Assembly: GCA_001179505.1 (NCBI GenBank)
Contig: CDMY01000360.1
Span: 1-64,000 of the forward strand
Source of the DNA: Vitrella brassicaformis
Taxonomy: Eukaryota; Sar; Vitrellaceae
DNA length: 64,000 bases
Direction: 5' to 3'
Positions within the stretch are counted from its first letter, which is position 1, and each line of letters begins with the position of its first letter. A program made the translations under genes and the position numbers. The notes beneath the pieces were generated by a model. It worked only from the letters and a program-made list of their open reading frames with translations. It ran no database searches and was not told the origin of the DNA. Below are positions 11,278 through 20,060 of this stretch, piece by piece.

Positions 11278-11667
11278 TCATCCCGGTGCAGTGAGGCCAG
11301 GCAAGCCAAGCCACACAGACTGACAGACTGACAGACTGACGGGACAGCACGGCTGACAGACACAGAGACACACGGACACTCAGAAACTGGCAATCCGGAC
11401 TGAGAGATTGAATGGATCTTGATGCACACACATGACCTTTCGCGTCCATAGTGCATCCATCATCCATCATGCATACGTACGTGTCCGTCTGTCCAAGTCT
11501 CATCGGACACGTATGCGTCGAAAAGTAGCTACATATGCACGGACATCGTCCTTGCTGACATCAAGGTGATGACTCCCACTCACTGGAAGCACACACACAC
11601 ACACACACACACAAATAAATCATATAAGAGAAGAGAGAGATCATGGGGTGCATCATGCTGGCCCTTC
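11278..11667. other. Convergent spacer
   Basis: Contains (GACT)n near 11319-11341 and (CA)n at 11590-11613. No gene is seen between the secreted Cys gene and the GDPD-like gene. Confidence 0.6.
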
Positions 11668-12832
11668 TCACCGTCTCACTTTGATGGCCAGGTCCACATC
11701 ATTTGGGCAGATGGCATCCACGCCACACCGCAGGCTCCTCTGCACGTCCTCAGCTAGGTCATCGCCCTTGGACCCCCACCAGGTCATGACCCTCTTGCCC
11801 CTCGAGTGCATCCCATCCACCCACTCACGCCACTTAGCCTCGGCCGCGGCTCCTGATCCCCCCTGACCCTCCCCCAGCCGCCTCCACGCGCGCTGGGACA
11901 CATGGGCCCACTCACTGTCGTAGGCGTCGAGCCACCCCACTGCGTCATCGACCGACGGCAGGCCATTGAATAGCAGCGCCAACGCCACGCCCTCTTCCTT
12001 GGCCCTTGCACGTATCGGTGCCAGCAGATCCACATCCGACTGAGGCGTCCACTGGAACGTGCTGATTCTCTCAACGATTCCGGGGTACTTGCTCATGAGG
12101 TCGATCACTCGCGCGCCAAGAGACGGGTTGACGCCTTTGAGCTCGACATTGAGCTTGAGTCGGCCGCCACACAGCTGCAGCACCTCCTGGAGCAGAGGGA
12201 GATTGGCCAGCGGACTGCAGGGGGTGCTCGTGTGGTTGTATAGGTCCATCATGCTGGCCTTCTCGGCCTTGGAGGCCTCAGCATAGCGGCGGAGTGCAGC
12301 GGCCCTGTCCTCGCCTTGCGAAACAGCCAGACTGATCCACGGCATCCGCCTGACAGATGGACAACCTCGGACTATCGACGTGCCTGGTCCTCCTAGTTGT
12401 GTGCGTCTGTTGTTTACAGGTCGGTGTGTCCATTGTTGGTGAGGTCTTTGAACGAGGCAGTCTGCAGGCGCATGGGCGACCCATCGTCGTTGTACCCATT
12501 GGTGACGGTATCAAAGAAGAAACCTTCTGACTCGCTGCCGCACCCATGCACCACCACAACCTCCTGACAAAGGCAAACGACACACCCACAGACAGACAGA
12601 CAGACAAAGAGTGTAAGTACCATGCCATCGATCCTGGTTTGCCTACCCCGTCTGCTGTGAGCCAGCAGTCCAGCTCGGCGCCTTCGGCGCCCTTCTCGAT
12701 GGCATGTTTGAAGGCAGGAAGCGAGTTCTCGGGAATGCTACTGGCACCTCCACAGGCGCTGCATCCGGCACCACGATGCACGAAAATCGGCACACGATGA
12801 GCAAGCGCCATGGTCCAGAACACCCACAGCAT
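11668..12832 (-). CDS. Glycerophosphodiester phosphodiesterase (GDPD) family protein
   Basis: The start is the ATG at 12830-12832 (MLWVFWTMALAHRVPIFVHR). GDPD motifs are in order: FVHRGAG (catalytic HRG), IPENSLPAFKHAIEKGAEGAE (ExN metal ligand, then ELDCWLTADG), VVVVHGCG (the usual H-D is H-G), a helical segment CSPLANLPLLQEVLQLC, then LKLNVELKG (strand with the ELKG acid) and late-barrel motifs MTWWGSKGDDL and CGVDAICPNDVDLAIK. About three exons. GDPDs hydrolyse glycerophosphodiesters to glycerol-3-phosphate and an alcohol. The short hydrophobic N-terminus may be a signal anchor. An acceptor-like site just upstream leaves open an extra 5' exon. Confidence 0.8.
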
Positions 12833-12967
12833 CAACCGAGCCTCAGCCTCTGAAATACAATCAAATGCAGATCTCTCCGAACGTAATGCACCGCGGTGAG
12901 TTTCATACCTTTCCGCTTCGGTCGGTAGTCATCCTGATGTTGTCCTCACAGACCTGCCACCTGTGAG

Positions 12968-13291
12968 TCCTCGAAAATCGACTGGTCCACTCGGCCCTCG
13001 GAGTGCAGTTGGCTTCCTCTCCCGCTCGACCAGCGGCTTCGTGATCTCTTTCTTGGCTTCTCGAGCTGCCGGCTCCTCGACTAGCTTCGGCCAGTATGCA
13101 CAGCACCGCCGCTCCCAGTCCTTCTTGTCCTGCACACACAAACACATGGAAGCATTTTGACTGTGTGTGTGCGTTGTCGTGTGTCACCTGTGTGGAGAAT
13201 CGCTGTGGGTGGAACAGTGCTTCGCAGCTGCCCTGGTAGCTCTTCCCGAAGCATGCGCCGGAAGACAGCTGCTCAAACGGCACCTTTAATG
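12968..13291 (-). pseudogene. Inverted partial copy of the secreted Cys gene (10906-11271)
   Basis: Reading minus, it carries the end of an upstream intron (ggcattaaag), the exon VPFEQLSSGACFGKSYQGSC, a short intron beginning gtgacacacgacaacg, and the exon DKKDWERRCCAYWPKLVEEP, ending near VDQSIFED. No upstream signal-peptide exon is present. The intron lacks about 22 bp and the exon lacks the 23-bp duplication found in the plus-strand copy. It is thus a two-exon fragment; an expressed remnant cannot be excluded. Confidence 0.75.
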
Positions 13292-13292
13292 C

Positions 13293-13374
13293 CGCACGAA
13301 AACCGTCTGTCGCACGAAAACCGTCTGTCGTCTCTTTTGCTTAGGGTTCAGGGTTTTCTTAGGGCTCAGGGTTT
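13293..13374. repeat. Direct repeat followed by telomere-like tract
   Basis: Two adjacent 18-bp copies (cgcacgaaaaccgtctgt) at 13293-13310 and 13311-13328 are followed at 13341-13374 by degenerate TTAGGG/TCAGGG units resembling (TTTAGGG)n telomere sequence. The block sits exactly between the inverted gene fragment and SLX1. Confidence 0.6.
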
Positions 13375-13399
13375 CTTCAAGCGAGCCCTTTGGCGTCCC

Positions 13400-15821
13400 A
13401 TGGTTGGCTCATTCTTCGGGTGCTACCTCATCAATTCGGTCACGAGGAAGCAGACGACATACGTCGGCTTCACATGCAACCCCGGGCGGCGCATCAGGCA
13501 GCACAACGGCGAGATCAAAGCAGGTAGGTACGCCACACTGCCGATGACGTCTGTTCCCTCTCGCACTTGAGCCTTCCTGGCACTGTCGGTGCGAGTCAGT
13601 ACACCTTTGGTTGTGTGCGTTGTCGGCGTGCGTGTGTGTGTGGTGATCTCATCAGGTGCTCGCAAGACGCGGCGGTGGCGTCCCTGGAAGATGATTGTGT
13701 GTGTGTGGGGCTTCCCAAACAAGATCGCTGCACTGCAGTTCGAATGGGCCTGTAAGTAAGCGGAAAGGAAAGGCGCCAAGTCAAAAGGACGCTTGTCGAT
13801 GGCTGCAGTGTTTGTCTGCGTGTGTGTCTGTTTAGGGCAGCATCCTGCTGTGTGCCGCCTGTCGCGTGACGCAGTGGCCGACCTCTCATACTGGTCGGCC
13901 AGTCAGCGATGACAGTCAGTGCACGTGTCTGGTGAGTGTGTGTGTGTGTGTGTGAGCCTCAGTGAGGTGACGAAGCGGGGTCGTCAGAAGCCTCGCACGG
14001 TGGTGCAGAACCTTGAGGTGGTCTTCAGGATGCTCAGATGCCAACCATGGGCTAGAATGCCGCTGCAGGTAGGCACATCGATCACTCAGCCACCACACAA
14101 ACACACAGATTGTCAGACACACGCAGCTGGGCGATTTTCTTGATGTGAGCAGGTGCATTTCTTGGACGCCGAGGCGTATGGGACGCTGCTGCCGCGGCTG
14201 CAGACGGCGACGGAGATACCCACACACATCAAGATAGTCCACGGCGGATTCGACGACCTGCCAGTCAAGAAGGGCAGCCAAGGTGGGCTGAGCATAATGG
14301 ATGGATGGACGAATGGGTGTGTGCAGCTGCATCCGTGTGTGTGTGTGTGCGTGTGCGTGTGGATCAGTGTGCGATAATGACGACGACATGGATGAGGGTC
14401 AACCGCTTAGCTGCGGCGAATGCAACGCACTATTTGCCGAGAAGGTGTGGAGGGATACACACAAGGACAAAACCAGAACAGAGCAGACAAGTGTGTGTCA
14501 GGATCGCATGGTTCGGTGTCCCAGCTGCCGCACACGATTCCACGTTGTCTGCGCTGCCAAGGTAGGTGGGTACACCGCACACGCATACGACCACTCCACC
14601 ACACTGCAGAGCCTCACACACACAGATGCCTGCCTTCTGTGCTTTCCCCCTGTCTGGGTCAGACCTTCCTCGAGTCCCCCTCCCCGTCAGACAGTTCCTC
14701 CTCCCTGCAGCGTCGCCCCACGCCCATATCCCTCTCACAGGACGCGTCCCCGCCATCACAGCCTGACGCAGACATGCCCAAAGCCAAGCCGACCAAACTC
14801 CTGCCTGACAGAGGTCGGTTCGGTCGCGGAGGCAGGAGAGGGAGGGCAGCGGACTTGGCTTTGCTGTTTTGATGTGTCTGTGAAGGTCAGTGCCCCGTGT
14901 GTTTCGAGCCTGTCGCGTGGGCAGAGGTATCGACTCACAAATGGACAGACGACGCCTACCGGACGCGCACAACACGTTCCTCTCTGTTCGCCTTTTTCGT
15001 TGCTCGATCAGTTTGTCCGTTCGGCGACAATCTTCGAGCCCAACCGCCCCACACAAGGAGACGATGACGACGATGACGAGGAGGATGACTCAGATGAAGA
15101 CGACAGCCACGACGACAACAACGGCAGTGAGGAGGACAAGGAGTGCGACAGCAGTGGCGGGGAGGGCGGCAGGGGCGGCAGGGGCAAAGGACCGATGGGC
15201 CTCGCCAAGAAGAAGAGGGGCCGCCCAAAGGCCAAGCCAACAGCCAAACAGCCCGTCGGCAGGCCGCCAAAGGTCCCGCGGGCCAAGAAGGCAGCAGCAG
15301 CAGCCAAGGCGGACGACACGCCGATGGACGCGTGCGTCATCGACCTGCAGACTGGCGATGTTCGCTTCCCTGGCATGATCTTCCCCGACCCCTCCACGTA
15401 CACATCCAGCCTCCAGCGGGCCGCCCACCTGCTCAACCAGCACCTGCAGACCCACATGCAGGCACAGGAGGCCCATATTGATGACGATGACGACCGCGAC
15501 AGAGGCGATCATCCCCCTCTCCCGTCGGCATCTGCACGCGAGGGCCCCAGGAGAAGGAAGAAGAAGGCTGCCGACGAGGGGCCTCAGGTGATCGACCTCG
15601 AGAAGAGCGAGGAGTTGCAGGGGCAGCAGCTGGATGGGCAGCTGGATGGCCGTGGTGGTGGTGGGATGGGGGGCCCATGCGGTAGCCAGGAGTGTGCGGG
15701 TGGGTCAGGCGGGGACGATGGCGGCAGTGTAGGTGCGGGTGGTGTGGGTGAGGCTGGGGGTGGTGGGGGTGGGTTGTCGCTGGTGGAGAGGTTGAAGCGG
15801 CGGCAGAGGGCAAACCAGTGA
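13400..15821 (+). CDS. SLX1: SLX1 structure-specific endonuclease subunit
   Basis: Exons splice in phase: 13400-13523, 13656-13751, 13836-13893, 13963-14068, 14153-14282, 14368-14444, 14502-14562, and further exons to the stop at 15819-15821. The GIY-YIG nuclease domain shows GCYLINS, TTYVGFT, the [13 protein letters not shown] helix and the catalytic Glu in [13 protein letters not shown] central region ([32 protein letters not shown]) leads to the Cys/His-rich RING-like part: [25 protein letters not shown] and [14 protein letters not shown]. The C-terminus is long and low-complexity: Asp/Glu run, two AT-hook-like motifs ([22 protein letters not shown]), Gly-rich tail. SLX1 with SLX4 cuts Holliday junctions and flaps. 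The AT-hook tail is unusual for the family. Confidence 0.88.
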
Positions 15822-16247
15822 GTGAGGAGGGAGGGACGGCCGGCTGGATGGATGGATGCACGGGTTGCGTATACGTATCTGTGTGGGTGGCCGTTTGATT
15901 GAGAAACACTAGCGTGGAGGGACATTCATTTGCTGTACATACTTGTGTGTCTGTTTATTCCACATTTATTCATTCATATTACGAGTAAGTATGGGCAAGC
16001 AATGCATGCGTCGTCCAAATCCTGACAGCAAGAGGGGCCCACGACACATAAGGATATGCGTATAGCCAATGTGGCTGGCCTCTGTCGTACCGTGCTGCCT
16101 CATGGGAAGCACCCTAGGAGGGCTTGGCTGTCAGATCGCCTAGGGTGCTGCGTGAAACCGCTGCGGCTGTGACTGCACGAAGAAAAGGGCAAGACGGGAT
16201 CTTCTGCTTATCTCGGAGCGATGAGGGCAGGGCATTCATTGGGCACA
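15822..16247. other. Intergenic between SLX1 and the pseudouridine synthase
   Basis: Includes the block 16014-16105, found again downstream of the second SLX1 copy (51685-51793). A perfect inverted repeat, agcaccctagg at 16108-16118 and cctagggtgct at 16139-16149, lies near the next gene's promoter. Confidence 0.6.
16108..16149. repeat. 11-bp perfect inverted repeat upstream of the RluA-type gene
   Basis: agcaccctagg and its reverse complement are separated by 20 bp, about 100 bp upstream of the start codon. It could be a dimeric factor site, an RNA hairpin or a terminal inverted repeat remnant. Confidence 0.5.
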
Positions 16248-17937
16248 ATGCCGTCGCTACTTGTGCATGCAACGCTGCTGTGGATGTGGATCTTCAACGC
16301 CTTCAGCGTCATGCTGTCACGGTAAGCCTGAGGCACGAATCACGGGCACCGCTGCATGGTTGTCTGTGTCATGCAGATGCCGCCAGCCCTTGTTTATTCC
16401 TCCCTCTCACGTGGTTTCCCCCCGTCGGTCATTCGTCCGCTCCCTCCTGTTTGGCCGGACGCACCGCGGTTCTATGCCGAGGCCTCCACCTGCCTCGCGA
16501 GAAGCTCTTGTCTACAAGGATGTGGATCTGGATGCCCTCATCGCCCAGTGGGAGGCGAATGGTGTCGGCGATGATCTAGAAGATGAATCGCTGCCTGACG
16601 AGAGCCGGGATCTGTCGGCGGAGCAAGTGCACACATTAGCTGTTGAAGCGAGTGATGCTGGCGTGCGGCTTGACCGCTTCCTTTCGGACCACTTTCCCCG
16701 CTTCTCACGCTCCTACCTGGGCCAGCTGTGTCAAGACCAGAAGGTTTTCGTCGACGGCCGACCAGCGCGCAAGAGCGCGAAGGTGGAAGAGGGGCAGACG
16801 GTCACGGTGGAGCTCGGGGGCACGACTGAGCCGTCCTCCAACGAGCTGCTGCCCGACGAATGGACGCTTACGGCCGAGCCCATCCCTCTCAGCATTCTCT
16901 ACGAGGACGACAGCCTCGTTGTGATCAACAAACAGGCGGACCTGATCGTCCATCCCGCCCCAGGCTCGTGGAACGGCACCGTCATCAACGCACTCATGCA
17001 CCACTTCCATTTGTCCTTGCCGCCCCTGTTCGAGTCGGCCGAATCTGCGGTGATCGACTCGGCTGAACTGCTGCCTCTCCGGTTTCGTCCTGGCGTGGTG
17101 CATCGGCTGGACAAGGGCTCGACTGGCGTGCTGGTGGTCGCCAAAACTAAGCAGGCGCAGGCCCACCTGTCGCAACAGTTCGCCGACCGACTTGTCAACA
17201 AGACGTACGTCGCTGTGTCTGTCGGCAATCCCGGCACACAGAGCATCGACGTGCCAATCGCGCGGCATCCGACGCAGAGGCACAAGATGACGGCTGTCAG
17301 AGACCCATCACTCCGCGAACCTGTCAGCAAGTCCTCAAGCCCTGTGACAATCGTCGGACAGTCTCCCCGCGTCGAGGCGCTGCTGCGTGTTGCCCGCCCC
17401 GCCGAATCAGAGGTGCGCACTATCGCGACGGACGGGCGGCTGAGTGTGGTTGAAGTGGACATTCGCACCGGTCGCACACACCAGATTCGGGTTCATCTGC
17501 AGCACATCGGCTGCCCCGTGCTGGGCGACGAGACGTACGGCAATGCCGACTGGAACAGGCGATTGGCAAGGGCGCTCGACCGACAGAACCTCAAGAGGAG
17601 GGGGAAGCGGGGGCAGAGGGCTGGGACTATCGGGGGCATCTTCGATGAGCAGGATGGGCCGCGGACCTTCTTCGGTGTGGACGACATCCCACCTCATCTG
17701 CGCGATGACGGAGGAGAAGCGGAGGCCGTTGGTGATGAGACAGCAGAGGCGGACGGCAGCGAAGTGTCACCATCATCGGGCGAGTGGCATGTGCATCCGC
17801 TGCTTCACGCGCAGAGGCTCGAGCTGACGCATCCGATGTCTGGCGAAGCAATGCGATTTGAGGCGCCTCTGCCGGATGACCTTCGATGGGTGGCTGGGAA
17901 GATCTCTCCAAGGCTGGCCGGGCAGACATCTGAGTAG
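16248..17937 (+). CDS. RluA-family pseudouridine synthase, probably plastid-targeted
   Basis: Exon 1 (ATG at 16248; an in-frame ATG lies at 16221) encodes MPSLLVHATLLWMWIFNAF, a signal peptide. A 55-nt intron (16322-16376) joins it to a basic, Ser/Pro-rich stretch (SHVVSPRRSFVRSLLFGR) typical of a bipartite plastid leader. Next is an S4 RNA-binding domain (VRLDRFLSDHFPRFSRSYLG) and then the catalytic domain: ILYEDDSLVVINKQADLIVH, VVHRLDKGSTGVLVVAKT (catalytic Asp in HRLDKGSTG) and RTGRTHQIRVHLQHIGCPVL. The enzyme isomerises uridine in rRNA; RluD-like S4 members modify large-subunit rRNA. There is an insert of about 40 residues before the RTGRTHQIR motif and a long acidic C-terminal extension. 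Confidence 0.88.
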
Positions 17938-18192
17938 TAGTGTGACATCCATCTGTACAGCTTTCGTCGACGTCGATAAACGATCCGTGAATGCATGAGT
18001 AATTGAGTGACTGACTGGCAGAAAGACACAATCAAACGTCAGATGGAAACCAGAGAGACACAGACATAAGCAGAGACATACATGAAGAGACGCCACGCCG
18101 CATGATCGATTGATTGTCTCGCGACCGACCGAAACACACACACGCACACGCGCGAGCATCATCCATTCATCCATCGATCCGTTCATCCATCG
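17938..18192. promoter_or_regulatory. Intergenic with upstream region shared by the inverted pair
   Basis: The last ~90 bp (18101-18192) match the inverse of 114-209, so the likely core promoter of the secreted PH-like gene is duplicated with it. No TATA-like element stands out. Confidence 0.4.
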
Positions 18193-18305
18193 ATGATGGT
18201 GTGTCGGTTGGTGACTCTTTCCCGTGTCCCTCTGCTGCTGCTGCCCTTCCTGCTGCTAGCTCTGCTGGCCCATCCCCGCGCCACATGCCACGGCCGCGAG
18301 CTGAG
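18101..18305. repeat. Right arm of the inverted duplication
   Basis: Reverse complement of 1-209 with few changes. It covers the promoter-proximal DNA and the first ~38 codons of the gene at 18193. Confidence 0.85.
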
Positions 18306-19867
18306 CCACGACAGCTATGCCACCCCGCCGCCTGCAGGTGGTGGTGACTATGATGAGTTGGCGGCAGACGCGTCCGACCTGCGTCGAGACGTCTACGTGG
18401 CCGAGCAGAGAGTGCGGCGCGCCAATGCGGTCGAGGCCGCACACAGGTCGACGGACGTCGCTCTACGACTCATCCGCACGGCCAGCGAGGCCGACAACAG
18501 CATCAAGCCGCTGATCGACGGCACACACATGCCGGCACTCGCCGCCAGCGGGGGCGACAGGCGGACGCTCGTCGAGGCGTGCCGCAGAAAACGACACGCA
18601 CACAAACAGGCAAAGGAAGGCAAGCATACATTACACGCAACACTCCATCAGCTGCAGACATATGCAGGACACATGGATGGAAGGGTATGTCTGTCTGTGT
18701 CTCTTTATGGTGTGTCTTTGTGTGTTGTAGACTTGTCGTCTGCCAAGGAGGAACTCAAGAAGGCATGCGACAAGAAATGTACAGAAGACAGACAGACAGA
18801 CAGACGGACTCTGCTGTCCATGTGCTCTCACTGCTTGTGTCTCGATACACACACTCACTCTGTGTATGTGCAGCCGAGGCGTCTGCGATATCTGTGTCGT
18901 TGTCATCGGTCGAGAGCGGCCGTCGCCCGCCGCCATTGTGCCCCATGAGCAGACTCGGCAAAGTCAGACTCCTCGCCAACCCAGACACCACACGAAGACA
19001 CATCGATGTCAGTCAGTCGATCAGACACACAATATATTAAGGCAAACAGAGGGAGGACAGATCAGATTGTGAGTGCAGGTCAGTGCCGAGCTGCGTGACG
19101 GCGAGTTCGCTTTGTATCGACGCAAAGAGCCGGTCGTCAGATACCAAACCGGCATCATCAACATGCCCATCCAGGTCATCGCACACCGACACACACATGG
19201 ACAGACAGAGCTCTGTCTGAGTGTGTGTGTGTCAGACTTTGCCCGACACGCACAAGTGTTTCGAGATCGATTACATGGGCGAGAGGCAGGGAATCTGCAC
19301 ACACGACACAGGAAGCGTACAAAAACACACGCACACACAAACACACACACAAATGCATGTCTAAAGTGGACACATCGATGTGTGTGTGCTGGTCATTCAT
19401 GTGTCAATCAGCGCGACGCGTGGATGGATGCGCTGACTGAGGCGTGGGCGTGCGAAAACTATGGCATCGTCGCAATTCTGTCGTCAGTCGACGCAGCCAA
19501 GACAGGCAACCAATGCAGCCCAGCACACATGACACACAGCGCATGGCTGGCTGTGTGTGTGTCAGAGGAAGCCAAGTTGGAGAGCGCTGGTAACAAGACG
19601 GTTTCGGCCGCCATTCCCGAGGAGACCATCCAACACAAACAGCAAAAGGCATCATACTCCACTCCCACACGCCAACACACCACACAGAGAGAGACACGTA
19701 TCTCATGCATGTATGTGTGCCTCTCTCTGTGTCTATCTTGTCAGAGTGCGCTCAACGTGCGTGTGGAGGCTGACGAGGAGGGAAAACCCAAAGTGACCGT
19801 CGGGGCGCTGCCGACACACAAACCACAGCAACTTGCAGCAGCAGCAGCAGCCATGGCAGTGCAATGA
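18193..19867 (+). CDS. Secreted protein with coiled coil and PH-like domain
   Basis: The start at 18193 gives a signal peptide (MMVCRLVTLSRVPLLLLPF, then ALLAHPRATCHG). The first exon continues as a helix (DASDLRRDVYVAEQRVRRAN, VALRLIRTASEADNSI). Later exons, split by GT-rich introns, encode SSAKEELKKACDKK, VSAELRDGEFALYRRKEPVV, TLPDTHKCFEIDYMGERQGI, then DAWMDALTEAWACENYG. The order of short strands ending in a helix with a central Trp (DAWMDALTEAW) looks like a pleckstrin-homology fold. The last exon ends in an Ala-rich tail at 19867. A PH-like domain behind a signal peptide is odd. Function is unknown, and exon joins are approximate. Confidence 0.55.
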
Positions 19868-20060
19868 GTCAGTGAGTGAGTCGGCAGCAACGAGCGACAA
19901 ACAGAGACAGACAGACAGACACACTGAGTGGATACGATAAGTGAGTGTCTCCATCGACGGGCCGGCGTCTCATGAACAGCCGAACTCAGACAAAGAAAGT
20001 GCTTTGATTTGTTCCATCCATCCATATGTTGGGTGGCCCAGGCCGAGGAGGCCCGCGAAT

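Noticed and set aside
14430-15512. Several long ORFs antisense to SLX1
   Set aside because: They mirror the GC-rich, low-complexity coding DNA of SLX1; the sense strand has zinc motifs and in-phase exons.
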